Origin: Bradyrhizobium tropiciagri
GTDB lineage: Bacteria; Pseudomonadota; Alphaproteobacteria; Rhizobiales; Xanthobacteraceae
Assembly: GCF_018130545.1 (NCBI RefSeq)
Contig: NZ_JAFCKF010000002.1
Coordinates: 806,001-870,000 of the forward strand
DNA length: 64,000 nucleotides
Reading direction: 5' to 3'
The position numbers and the translations under genes were made by a program. Below are positions 32,808 to 41,843 of this stretch, piece by piece; within the stretch, counting starts at the first letter, position 1; every line of letters starts with the position of its first letter. A model generated the notes under the pieces. That model saw nothing but the letters and a program-made list of their open reading frames with translations, made no database searches and was not told the DNA's origin.

Positions 32808-35800
32808 ATGCCCAACAAGATGTTGATCGATGCCACCCACCCGGAAGAGACCCGGGTCGTTGTGGTCCGCGGCAATCGCGTCGAAGAGTTTGATTTCGAG
32901 ACCGCCCAGCGCAAACAGCTGCGCGGCAACATTTACCTCGCCAAGGTCACGCGCGTAGAGCCGTCGCTGCAGGCCGCCTTCATCGAGTATGGCGGCAACC
33001 GTCACGGCTTCCTGGCCTTCAGCGAAATCCACCCCGACTACTACCAGATCCCGGTCGCCGACCGTCAGGCGCTGATCGAAGCCGACGAGCGCGCCCATCG
33101 CGAGGCCGAGGAAGAGCACGAGAACCGCGGCCACCGCCGCCGGTCGCGCCACCGCAATGCCCGCCGCCGCGGCCATGGCGACCGCGTCCAGAGCGAGGTG
33201 ATCGAGGGTGCCACCGACGCGCAGCCGCAGCCCGCGGTCGAGGCTCACGAGCACTCCGTCGATGCCGAGCATCATGACCATGAGGCCGGGCATCACGACC
33301 ATGACGTGCTCGCCCATGAGGGTCATGAGCATGAGGCGCATGATCATGCGGACCATGAGCATCACCACGATCACGAGCATCATGACCATGGTCACGACGA
33401 TCACGGCCATGATGATCACGATCATGACCACCACGACCATGATCACGCGCACGATCACGACCACGCCCCTGCGGTGAGCGCGGCGGCCGCCAGCTCCCTG
33501 TCCGACCCCGTCGTCGCGGTGGTCGAAGCCTCCGTTGCGTCGGCCGTGCCCGAATATGTCGAGCCTGCCGAGGTCAATCATGAGCCCGAGCGGGCCCATG
33601 AGGAGCAGGTCGAGGAAAACGCCGCGCATGCCGACGACGCGCCGCACGTGGCTGGCGACGAGGTTCACGCCGTGGCCGGTGAGCATGCGGTCGCCGAATA
33701 CGCAGCGTTCGCCGAGGTGGCCGCACCCGAAGCCGGGCATGGCGACGAAGCCGGCGAAGATGACGAAGAGGACGACGGCGAAGAAGGCGAGGAAGAGGAC
33801 GTCGTCGAGTCCGTCGGCGGCGACGATGTGCTCGAGGAAGTTCCGGAGCGCGCGTTCCGCCCGCGCCGCCAGTACAAGATCCAGGAAGTGATCAAGCGCC
33901 GGCAGGTGATGCTGGTGCAGGTCGTCAAGGAAGAGCGCGGCAACAAGGGCGCCGCGCTGACCACCTACCTGTCGCTCGCCGGCCGCTACGCCGTGCTGAT
34001 GCCCAACACCGCGCGTGGCGGCGGCATCAGCCGCAAGATCACTTCGGCCCAGGACCGTTCGCGGCTCAAGGAAGTGGTGCAGGACCTCGACGTGCCCGAG
34101 GGCATGGGGATCATCCTGCGCACCGCAGGCGCCTCCCGCAGCAAGCCGGAGATCAAGCGCGATTTCGAGTACCTGATCCGGATGTGGGAGACGGTGCGCG
34201 ACCTGACGCTGAAGTCGCAGGCGCCGACCCTGGTCTACGAGGAAGGCTCGCTGATCAAGCGCTCGCTGCGCGACCTCTACAACAAGGAGATTGACGAGAT
34301 CCAGGTGGCGGGCGAAGCCGGCTACCGCGAAGCGCGCGACTTCATGAAGATGCTGATGCCGGCCAATGTGCGCGCGGTGAAGCAGTATCGCGACGGCCAG
34401 CCGCTATTCTCGCGGATGGGCGTCGAAAGCCAGCTCGACGCGATGTTCTCGCCGACCGTGCAGCTGCGCTCCGGCGGCTACATCGTGATCAACCAGACCG
34501 AGGCGCTGGTCTCGATCGACGTCAACTCCGGCCGCGCCACGCGCGAGCACCATATCGAGGACACCGCGCTCAAGACCAATCTGGAAGCCGCGGAAGAAGT
34601 CGCGCGCCAGCTGCGCCTGCGTGACCTCGCCGGCCTGATCGTCATCGACTTCATCGACATGGACGAGAAGCGCAACAACCGCGCGGTCGAACGCAAGCTG
34701 TCCGACTGCCTGCGGCAGGATCGCGCGCGGATCCAGGTCGGCCGCATCTCGCATTTCGGCCTGCTGGAAATGTCGCGCCAGCGCATCCGCGCCAGCGTGC
34801 TCGAAAGCTCGACCGAGCCCTGCCCGCAATGCGGCGGCTCCGGCCACGTCCGCTCGGTCTCGTCGGTGGCGCTGCAGCTGCTGCGCGGCATCGAGGAGAT
34901 CCTGATGAAGGGCGCGACCCACAATCTGGTGGTCCGCACCCGCACCGACGTCGCGCTCTACGTGCTCAACCACAAGCGCGGCCATCTGCGCGACCTCGAG
35001 GACTCCTTCCGGGTGTCGCTGTCGATCGTCGCGGACGCCACGGTGCATGGCCAGCAGTCCTACATCATCGATCGCGGCGAGCAGGTGCATACGCTCGAAG
35101 CCGCCAAGGCGCTGCTTGCCGCGCAAGCCGCTGCCGCACCGGCGCAGGCCGAAGAGGCCGATGACGAGGAAGAGCTGTTCGAATACGAGGCCGAGATCGA
35201 GACCGACGAGACCGAGGGCCTCGCCGACGACCGGGCGGCCGGCGAAGAAGCAGGCGCGGCCGAGGGCGAAGGCGATGGTCAGCGCCGCAAGCGCCGCCGC
35301 CGCCGCCGTGGTCGCGGTGGTGCCAACGAAGCGCGCGAGGGCGCTCCTCCGCAGCCGCGTGAGGACGGCGATCTCATGCATGTCTTGCCCGAAGGCAGCG
35401 AGGCGGTTGCCGCCGGCGACGCCGAAGGCGAAGAGGATGAAGGCGACGAAGCGCAGGGCGCAGCGCGCGACGACCAGGCCGGCAACGGCGATCGCCGCCC
35501 GCGCCGCCGCGGTCGTCGTGGCGGCCGCCGTCGGCGCGGCAGCGGCGGGCCGGATGACGGTCTCGCCGGATCGATCTCCGATGAGTTGAGCCCGGCGCCG
35601 GCGTCCGAAGCCACCGACGCGGTCGCCGATTTCGATAGCCATGACGCGGAGCCGGCTCCCTCGCTTGTGCAACCCGAGCTGTTTGCCGCGCCTGCGGAAT
35701 GGCAGCCGGTCGAGGCCGTCGCTGTCGAGGCCGTTGCCCCGCCTGCGCCGGAGGCTCCGATCGCAGCCGCCGAGGACACCGCCGAAAGCGACCGCGCGCA

Positions 35801-35993
35801 GCGCCGCCGCTCCACGGTTCGCGAAAAGGTCAGCTTCGCATCGAGCGCGCAGCCCGACGCGCCGACGCTGGCTCAGAGCCCGGCAGAGGAAACGGCCCCT
35901 GAACCCGCAGCCCCGGAGCCGGCGCCAACCGCTGCGGCCGAGGCTCCGGCCCGCAAGGGCTGGTGGTCGCGCCGCTTCGGCGGCGGCAACTAA
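32808..35993 (+). CDS. rne: Ribonuclease E with a His/Asp-rich insertion
   Basis: A 1061-residue endoribonuclease and degradosome scaffold. The S1 RNA-binding domain starts near residue 37 (LRGNIYLAKVTRVEPSLQAAF) and is split by a long insertion (about 95-345). DNase I-like catalytic Asp571 and Asp614 (SIDVNSGRAT, VIDFIDMDE) and the zinc-link Cys672/Cys675 (CPQCGGSG) keep exactly the spacing of E. coli D303, D346, C404 and C407, so the ~268 extra residues all lie before them. Within the insertion, residues ~146-223 hold about 33 His alternating with Asp/Glu. The C-terminal ~370 residues are Arg- and Glu-rich, disordered and typical of degradosome arms. Confidence 0.95.
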   Translation: MPNKMLIDATHPEETRVVVVRGNRVEEFDFETAQRKQLRGNIYLAKVTRVEPSLQAAFIEYGGNRHGFLAFSEIHPDYYQIPVADRQALIEADERAHREAEEEHENRGHRRRSRHRNARRRGHGDRVQSEVIEGATDAQPQPAVEAHEHSVDAEHHDHEAGHHDHDVLAHEGHEHEAHDHADHEHHHDHEHHDHGHDDHGHDDHDHDHHDHDHAHDHDHAPAVSAAAASSLSDPVVAVVEASVASAVPEYVEPAEVNHEPERAHEEQVEENAAHADDAPHVAGDEVHAVAGEHAVAEYAAFAEVAAPEAGHGDEAGEDDEEDDGEEGEEEDVVESVGGDDVLEEVPERAFRPRRQYKIQEVIKRRQVMLVQVVKEERGNKGAALTTYLSLAGRYAVLMPNTARGGGISRKITSAQDRSRLKEVVQDLDVPEGMGIILRTAGASRSKPEIKRDFEYLIRMWETVRDLTLKSQAPTLVYEEGSLIKRSLRDLYNKEIDEIQVAGEAGYREARDFMKMLMPANVRAVKQYRDGQPLFSRMGVESQLDAMFSPTVQLRSGGYIVINQTEALVSIDVNSGRATREHHIEDTALKTNLEAAEEVARQLRLRDLAGLIVIDFIDMDEKRNNRAVERKLSDCLRQDRARIQVGRISHFGLLEMSRQRIRASVLESSTEPCPQCGGSGHVRSVSSVALQLLRGIEEILMKGATHNLVVRTRTDVALYVLNHKRGHLRDLEDSFRVSLSIVADATVHGQQSYIIDRGEQVHTLEAAKALLAAQAAAAPAQAEEADDEEELFEYEAEIETDETEGLADDRAAGEEAGAAEGEGDGQRRKRRRRRRGRGGANEAREGAPPQPREDGDLMHVLPEGSEAVAAGDAEGEEDEGDEAQGAARDDQAGNGDRRPRRRGRRGGRRRRGSGGPDDGLAGSISDELSPAPASEATDAVADFDSHDAEPAPSLVQPELFAAPAEWQPVEAVAVEAVAPPAPEAPIAAAEDTAESDRAQRRRSTVREKVSFASSAQPDAPTLAQSPAEETAPEPAAPEPAPTAAAEAPARKGWWSRRFGGGN

Positions 35994-36008
35994 GGTTCCC
36001 TGAAAGTC

Positions 36009-36037
36009 AAAACGCCCGGTTCACGCCGGGCGTTTTT
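36009..36037 (+). terminator. Rho-independent terminator of rne
   Basis: AAAACGCCCGG (36009-36019), loop TTCACG, CCGGGCGTTTT (36026-36036): an 11-bp stem with a T-run, 16 nt after the rne stop. Confidence 0.9.
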
Positions 36038-36098
36038 ATTGGACAGGCATTCCGTTCGTCAGAGCCCGGCGTAACGCAGCCTGACGGAGACGGATCCG

Positions 36099-37331
36099 AT
36101 GCAAAGCGCGATCGTTCTTGGCGGCGGCATGGTGGGCGTCAGCACGGCGTTGCATTTGCAGCGCCGCGGCTGGTCGGTCACCCTCGTCGATCGCAGGGAG
36201 CCCGGCCGCGAGACCAGCTACGGCAATGCCGGCATCATCCAGAGCGAGGCGGTGCGGCCCTACCCGATGCCGCGCGATCCGGCCATCCTCGCCAGAATCG
36301 CGATGGGACGCACCAACGACGTGCGCTATCGCCTCGCATCGCTGCCGCAGCACGCCGGGCCGTTGCTGCGCTATTGGTGGAACTCGACGCCCGAGCGGCA
36401 CCGCGAGGCGACCATCGCCTGGGCGCGCCTGATCGCCTATGCCACCGCCGAGCACGACACCCTGATCCGCGATGCCCATGCCGACAACCTGATCCGCCGC
36501 GCCGGCTATCGCCTGCTGCATCGCGATCCCGCGGCGCTGGAGCAGGCGATCGCGGTCGCCGAGGAGAACCAGCGCGACTTCGGCGTGACGTTCCGCGTGC
36601 TTGATGGCAAGGCGCTTGCCAAGGCCGAGCCGTTGCTGCGGGACGATCTGCCCGGCGCCATTCACTGGCTCGGGCCGTGGACCGTGTCGGATCCTGGAGG
36701 TCTGGTCTCGGCCTATGCCGGATTGTTCGAGCGTCTCGGCGGGACGCTGCTCAACGGCGATGCGCAAACGCTGGCGCAGACGCCATCCGGCTGGTCGGTC
36801 GACACGACTGGCGGCCGCATCGATGCCGCCCACGTCGTGGTCACGCTCGGGCCGTGGTCGCCGCAATTGCTGCGCAAGTTCGGCTACCGCATCCCGCTGG
36901 TGCGCAAGCGCGGCTACCACATGCATTATCAGGGCGGCCGCTCGCTCGACCTGCCGCTGGTCGACACCGCGAACGGCTATGCAATGGCGCCGATGGCCAA
37001 GGGCATCCGCATCACCACCGGCGCGGAGCTCACCAGTCCCGACGCGCCGGCGACGCCGATCCAACTCGGCCACGCCGAAGCCGCCGCGCGCGAACTGCTC
37101 GAGATCGGCAGCCGCGTCGAGCCTGAGCCGTGGTTCGGCACCCGCCCCTGCACGACCGACATGTTGCCGGTGCTGGGACCCGCGCCGCGCCATCGCGGGC
37201 TGTGGGTGAATTTCGGCCACGGCCATCAGGGCTTCACGCTCGGCCCGGCAACGGCGCGCGTGCTGGCCGAAACGATGAACGGCGAGGCATCCGCCGTGGA
37301 CACCTCGCCGTATCGGCTGGATCGGTTCTGA
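36099..37331 (+). CDS. FAD-dependent D-amino-acid dehydrogenase-like oxidoreductase
   Basis: A 410-residue flavoenzyme of the DAO/DadA group. VLGGGMVGVSTALHLQRRGWSVTLVDR is the FAD-binding Rossmann motif, SYGNAGIIQ is the DadA-type second loop, and NFGHGHQGFTLGPATARVLAE is the C-terminal FAD closing motif. Such enzymes deaminate D-amino acids or related amines and pass electrons to the respiratory chain. The exact substrate is unknown. Convergent with dctA. Confidence 0.87.
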   Translation: MQSAIVLGGGMVGVSTALHLQRRGWSVTLVDRREPGRETSYGNAGIIQSEAVRPYPMPRDPAILARIAMGRTNDVRYRLASLPQHAGPLLRYWWNSTPERHREATIAWARLIAYATAEHDTLIRDAHADNLIRRAGYRLLHRDPAALEQAIAVAEENQRDFGVTFRVLDGKALAKAEPLLRDDLPGAIHWLGPWTVSDPGGLVSAYAGLFERLGGTLLNGDAQTLAQTPSGWSVDTTGGRIDAAHVVVTLGPWSPQLLRKFGYRIPLVRKRGYHMHYQGGRSLDLPLVDTANGYAMAPMAKGIRITTGAELTSPDAPATPIQLGHAEAAARELLEIGSRVEPEPWFGTRPCTTDMLPVLGPAPRHRGLWVNFGHGHQGFTLGPATARVLAETMNGEASAVDTSPYRLDRF

Positions 37332-37341
37332 CGTCAACGAA

Positions 37342-37385
37342 GCGTTTTCGAGCGAAGTGGATCCCGGTTCGCGTGAAGAAAACGC
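37342..37385. repeat. Dispersed palindrome, GCGTTTTC...GAAAACGC type
   Basis: GCGTTTTC (37342-37349) and GAAAACGC (37378-37385) enclose a segment containing CCCGGTTCGCGTGAAGAA. The same 18 bases recur at 40232-40249, so the two are members of one dispersed family, known to me from Bradyrhizobium intergenic DNA. It lies between convergent genes. Confidence 0.65.
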
Positions 37386-37401
37386 GTCAAAACAACGATC
37401 T

Positions 37402-38736
37402 TTAGTCCGTCGTCAGCGCCGTCTCCATGTCGGTCGGATCGATCTGGCGGGTCAGATTGGCATTGAGCTTGTCGCGATCGAGCTCGCCCTCCCACCAGGC
37501 CACGATCACGCAGGCGACGCCGTTGCCGCACAGATTGGTCAGCGCGCGGCACTCGCTCATGAACTTGTCGATGCCAAGCACGATCGCCATGCCCGGCACC
37601 AGCCGCGGATCGACCACCGCGAGCGTCGCCGCCAGCGTGATGAAGCCCGCGCCGGTGATGCCGGAGGCGCCCTTCGAGGTCAGCATCGCCACGATCAGGA
37701 TGGTGAGCTGCTGGCTGAAGGTGAGATCGAAGCCGAGCGCCTGTGCGATGAACAGGGTCGCCAGCGTCATGTAGATGTTGGTGCCGTCGAGGTTGAACGA
37801 ATAGCCCGTGGGCACCACGAGGCCGACCACGGATTTCGAGCAGCCGAGACGTTCGAGCTTCTCCATCAATGACGGCAGCGCGCTCTCCGAGGACGAGGTG
37901 CCGAGCACGATCAGGAGTTCGTCCTTGATATAGGCCAGGAACCTGAAGATCGAGAACCCCGCGATCCGCGCGATGATGCCGAGCACCACGAACACGAACA
38001 GCGCAGCCGTCAGATAGAACGTCGCGATCAGCCCCATCAGATTGAGGATCGCGCCGGTGCCGAACTTGCCGATGGTGAAGGCCATCGCGCCGAACGCACC
38101 GAGCGGCGCCGCCCGCATCACGATCGAGATGACGCCGAACACCGCATGCGCGGCGTCGTCGATGAACGAGCGGATGGTGTGACCGCGCTCGCCGAGGCCC
38201 ATGATCGCAAAGCCGAACAGCACCGAGAACAGCAGCACCTGCAGGATCTCGCCCTGCGCGAAGGCGCCGACGACGGTGTCCGGAATGATGTGCAGCACGA
38301 AGTCGACGCTCTTCTGCGCCTCCGCCTGCTTGGCATAATTGGCAACCGCCTGCGCGTTGGCCGCCGCGCCGCCGAAGCCCGCGCCGGGCTTCACGATATT
38401 GCCGATGAGCAATCCGATCACCAGCGCGAAGGTCGAGACCACCTCGAAATAGACCAGCGCCTTGACGCCGATGCGGCCGACTTTCTTGGCATCTTGTATA
38501 TGAGCGATACCCGACACGACCGTGCAGAAGATGATCGGCGCGATCACCATCTTGATCAGCTTGATGAAACCATCGCCGAGCGCCTTGATCCACTCATTGG
38601 TGGCAAGCGACGGCCAGAACGCGCCAACCAGCGCGCCGAGCACGATCGCGATCAGGACCTGCACATAGAGAATCTTGTACCACGGCTTGCGACCGGCGCT
38701 GGCCGGTGAAGCCGTGGCAACGGTAGCCGTTGCCAT
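37402..38736 (-). CDS. dctA: C4-dicarboxylate transport protein (DAACS family)
   Basis: A 444-residue cation-coupled symporter for succinate, malate and fumarate in the inner membrane. The [19 protein letters not shown] serine-rich loop and [19 protein letters not shown] are diagnostic of the glutamate/dicarboxylate fold, and the length matches DctA. In rhizobia DctA feeds symbiotic nitrogen fixation, but paralogues are common and no dctBD genes lie next to it. A palindrome (38768-38784) lies just upstream. Confidence 0.92.
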   Translation of the reverse strand: MATATVATASPASAGRKPWYKILYVQVLIAIVLGALVGAFWPSLATNEWIKALGDGFIKLIKMVIAPIIFCTVVSGIAHIQDAKKVGRIGVKALVYFEVVSTFALVIGLLIGNIVKPGAGFGGAAANAQAVANYAKQAEAQKSVDFVLHIIPDTVVGAFAQGEILQVLLFSVLFGFAIMGLGERGHTIRSFIDDAAHAVFGVISIVMRAAPLGAFGAMAFTIGKFGTGAILNLMGLIATFYLTAALFVFVVLGIIARIAGFSIFRFLAYIKDELLIVLGTSSSESALPSLMEKLERLGCSKSVVGLVVPTGYSFNLDGTNIYMTLATLFIAQALGFDLTFSQQLTILIVAMLTSKGASGITGAGFITLAATLAVVDPRLVPGMAIVLGIDKFMSECRALTNLCGNGVACVIVAWWEGELDRDKLNANLTRQIDPTDMETALTTD

Positions 38737-38767
38737 GTTTCACTCCCCCTCAGAAATGGCGGAAATA

Positions 38768-38784
38768 GCCAAGATCAACTTGGC
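38768..38784. promoter_or_regulatory. Palindrome upstream of dctA
   Basis: GCCAAG-ATCAA-CTTGGC, a perfect 6-5-6 inverted repeat 32 bp upstream of the dctA ATG. The position suits an operator or activator site. I see no clear sigma-54 (TGGCAC-N5-TTGCA) promoter, unlike the classical dctA gene. Confidence 0.35.
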
Positions 38785-38922
38785 CGTTCAAGTCAAATGG
38801 AACTGTGTGAGGCCTGCCGTTTATCCGCGGCGATCTGTCGCGCGCCGCTCCCATCGAAACCAGGGCCAGGCACGCGAAACCGATCGAACCGACAAGATGG
38901 AAGGCTCTTGAAGATTGGGGCG

Positions 38923-40110
38923 CTATTTAAGCCAATGCGCGATCCGCGCAACCGCTTCCTGCATGTCCGTGGCCGAACGCGCATAGGAAAAACGGATAAA
39001 GGCCCGGCCGTGGATCGGATCGAAATCGACGCCCGGGGTCGCTGCGACATGTGCCTTCTCGAGCATCTCGCTGGCAAAGGCGAAGCTGTCGGAGGTGAAG
39101 TCGGAGACGTCAGTATAGAGATAGAACGCGCCATCGGCGGGCAGGAACCTGGTCAGCCCGGCCTTCGGCAGGCCCTCGATCAGGATGCGGCGGTTCTCCT
39201 GGTAGCCGCGCTTGATCGCCTCCATCTCCTCGCGGCCCTCGAACGCCGCTTCCGCTGCGATCTGCGACAGGGTCGGCACCGAGATCGACAAATTCTGCTG
39301 CAGCCGCTCGATCGGCCGCACCAGCACATCGGGCACCACCATCCAGCCGACCCGCCAGCCGGTCATGCAGAAGTATTTTGAGAACGAGTTGATCACGAGC
39401 GCATTCGGCGACAGCTCGGCCGCCGTCACCGCGGGGAATGCGTAGTCGAGCCCGTGATAGATCTCGTCGGAGATGAAGCGGATGCCGGCGCTGTCGGCAG
39501 CCGCCATCAGGCTCGACAGCGCCTCGCGCGACATCATGGTGCCGGTCGGGTTGGCGGGACTGCCGACCAGCACGCCCTTCAGCGGCGCCTTGCGATGGGC
39601 GGCCAGCAGCGCCTCGCCGGTCAGCGCGTGGCGAGTGTCGCCGGAGGTCTCGATCAGCACCGGCTCGCAGCCGAGCGCAGTCAGGATGTGCCGGTACGGC
39701 GGATAGCCGGGCACGGTGACCGCGACCCGGTCGCCCGGCTCGAACATCGCAAGGAACGCCAGGATGAACCCGCCCGACGAGCCCGTGGTGACGATGATGC
39801 GCTCGGGATCGACCGCGCAGCCATATGTGTCGCGGTAATGCCGGGCGATGCGCGCGCGCAGGCTGGGAATGCCGAGCGCCGAGGTGTAGTCGATCCGCCC
39901 GTCCACAAGCGCGGCCTGTGCAGCCGCGATCGCCTGCTTCGGTGCGGAGGCGGCGGGCTGCCCCACCTCCATATGGATGACATGGCCGCCCGCGGCCTCG
40001 ATTCGCGCCGCAGCGGCCATCACGTCCATCACCATGAACGGCGGAACATCGCTCCGGCCGGAGGCTGTCAAAAGGCTGCTCACACGGTCTCTCGCTGTCG
40101 CTTCACGCAT
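38923..40110 (-). CDS. Pyridoxal-phosphate aminotransferase, class I/II
   Basis: A 395-residue PLP enzyme. ITTGSSGGFILAFLAMFEPGD-type cofactor loop, VGSPANPTGTMMS, FISDEIYHGLDY and the Schiff-base Lys in NSFSKYFCMTGWRVGWM are all present, followed by the C-terminal Arg motif FIRFSYARS. It is likely an aromatic or aspartate-type aminotransferase; substrate unknown. It stands alone. Confidence 0.9.
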   Translation of the reverse strand: MREATARDRVSSLLTASGRSDVPPFMVMDVMAAAARIEAAGGHVIHMEVGQPAASAPKQAIAAAQAALVDGRIDYTSALGIPSLRARIARHYRDTYGCAVDPERIIVTTGSSGGFILAFLAMFEPGDRVAVTVPGYPPYRHILTALGCEPVLIETSGDTRHALTGEALLAAHRKAPLKGVLVGSPANPTGTMMSREALSSLMAAADSAGIRFISDEIYHGLDYAFPAVTAAELSPNALVINSFSKYFCMTGWRVGWMVVPDVLVRPIERLQQNLSISVPTLSQIAAEAAFEGREEMEAIKRGYQENRRILIEGLPKAGLTRFLPADGAFYLYTDVSDFTSDSFAFASEMLEKAHVAATPGVDFDPIHGRAFIRFSYARSATDMQEAVARIAHWLK

Positions 40111-40231
40111 GGATTTCTGCTATGGCACGGCCGCAGCCGAATTCGGGTTCCCGTTACGTGCGACCGCCCCAGACTGGCCGCATTCGGTGGCTCCTTATAG
40201 CGCTTTCAGGCCAAGAAAATACAAGTGCATA

Positions 40232-40249
40232 CCCGGTTCGCGTGAAGAA
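40232..40249. repeat. Partial copy of the 37342-37385 repeat
   Basis: CCCGGTTCGCGTGAAGAA is identical to bases 37363-37380. The outer arms of the palindrome are not preserved here, so this is a partial or degenerate copy, in the gap before the M48 protease gene. Confidence 0.6.
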
Positions 40250-40347
40250 GAACTGCAAAAACAACAGACTGCGCCATGCGCCTGATCCGGTCGGTCCCGG
40301 AACCCGGCTTCGTGCCGGCGCGGCCGGTCATTGCCGATAGATCGCCC

Positions 40348-41757
40348 ATGCTGTTCCGCCCCACGCTCCGCACCGGGACCTTCAAGCTGACCGCATTGTT
40401 GACCGCGGTCGCGCTCGCAATCGGTCCCGTCGTCCCCGCGCAAGCGCAGCAGCAGAAGGGTCCGCCGGTGCTGCGCGACACCGAATCCGAGCAGCTGCTG
40501 CGCGAATACACCCGGCCGATCCTGCGCGCCGCGGGCCTCGAGAAGCAGAACATCCAGATCGTCATCATCAACGAAAGTTCGTTCAACGCTTTCGTCGCGG
40601 ATGGCCGCCGCATCTTCGTCAATTACGGCGCGCTGCTGCAATCGGAGACGCCGAACCAGATCATCGGCGTGCTGGCGCATGAGACCGGGCATCTGGCCGG
40701 TGGTCATCTTGCCAAGATGCGCGAGCAGCTGGCGCGGGCGCAGACCCAGATGATCATCGCGATGCTGCTCGGCGTCGGCGCGCTGGCCGCGGGTGCTGCG
40801 GGTGGCGGCGGTGGCAGCGGCCTCTCCAGCGCAGGCGCCGCCGCGATCTCGGCGCCGCAATCGGTGATTCAGCGCACGCTGCTGTCCTACCAGCGCCAGC
40901 AGGAGGAGAACGCGGACCGTGCCGGCGTCAGATTCCTGACTGCGACCGGCCAGTCTGCCCGCGGCATGTACGAGACCTTCAAGCGCTTCACCGACGAGAG
41001 CCTGTTCGCCTCGCGCGGCGCCGACCCCTATCTGCAATCGCACCCGATGCCGGTCGATCGCGTCTCCGCGCTGGAGGAACTGGCGCGCTCGAGCCCCTAT
41101 TGGGACAAGAAGGACGATCCGGCGCTGCAGCTGCGTCACGACATGATGCGCGCCAAGATCTCCGGCTTCATGGAGCGGCAGGACACGGTGTACCGCCGCT
41201 ATCCGTTGACCAACACCAGCCTGCCGGCGCGCTATGCGCGCGCGATCACCACCTATCTGCACGGCGATCTGCGTTCGGCGATCGCGCAGATCGACGGCTT
41301 GATCCAGGTCCAGCCCAACAATCCCTATTTCTACGAATTGCGCGGCCAGGCGCTGCTCGAAGGCGGCCGGCCGGCCGAGGCAATCGCACCGCTGCGCCGC
41401 GCGGTGCAACTCTCCGGCAGCGCGCCCTTGATCGAGATGCTGCTCGGCCAGGCGCTGGTTGCCTCCGACAACAAGGCCTTGACCGACGAGGCAATCAACA
41501 TGCTGCGGGCCGCCGTGGCGCGCGAGCCCGAGGCGCCGCTGGGCTATACCCAGCTCGCGATGGCCTACGGCCGCAAGGGTGACTATGCCCAGGCCGACCT
41601 CGCCTCGGCGCAGGCGGCCTATCTGCGTGGCGACGGCAAGACCGCCCGTGAGCTGGCGTCGCGCGCCAAGACGCGGTTCGCGATCGGCACGCCCGGCTGG
41701 GTCAAAGCTGACGACATTGTGAGCGCCAAGCCGATGCCGGGCCAGAAAAACAACTAG
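40348..41757 (+). CDS. Periplasmic M48 metalloprotease with TPR-like tail (BepA-like)
   Basis: A 469-residue exported protease. A signal peptide ends at PAQAQQQ (about residue 32); the zinc motif HETGH (His111-His115) is followed by the third-ligand region EENADRAGVRFLTATG. The C-terminal ~180 residues are helical repeats of TPR type. This is the BepA/LoiP layout, which handles outer-membrane protein assembly quality control. An in-frame ATG at 40276 would bury the signal peptide, so 40348 is chosen, though neither has a strong ribosome-binding site. Confidence 0.88.
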   Translation: MLFRPTLRTGTFKLTALLTAVALAIGPVVPAQAQQQKGPPVLRDTESEQLLREYTRPILRAAGLEKQNIQIVIINESSFNAFVADGRRIFVNYGALLQSETPNQIIGVLAHETGHLAGGHLAKMREQLARAQTQMIIAMLLGVGALAAGAAGGGGGSGLSSAGAAAISAPQSVIQRTLLSYQRQQEENADRAGVRFLTATGQSARGMYETFKRFTDESLFASRGADPYLQSHPMPVDRVSALEELARSSPYWDKKDDPALQLRHDMMRAKISGFMERQDTVYRRYPLTNTSLPARYARAITTYLHGDLRSAIAQIDGLIQVQPNNPYFYELRGQALLEGGRPAEAIAPLRRAVQLSGSAPLIEMLLGQALVASDNKALTDEAINMLRAAVAREPEAPLGYTQLAMAYGRKGDYAQADLASAQAAYLRGDGKTARELASRAKTRFAIGTPGWVKADDIVSAKPMPGQKNN

Positions 41758-41843
41758 AAATAAACCGTAGTTCCATACAACGATCACTGAAACCGGCCCA
41801 CGGCTCCGCCGCATTTCGGGCCATCTCGAACAAGGATTTCGTC

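Noticed and set aside
33244-33475. Tandem DNA repeat or CRISPR-like array
   Set aside because: The repetition is of His/Asp codons in frame inside rne, without fixed repeat and spacer lengths.
32718-33740. Minus-strand frame rich in Met/Val opposite the His-rich part of rne
   Set aside because: The Met/Val runs (MVVVMIVIIM-like) are simply the antisense of the His/Asp codons; no family or start signal.
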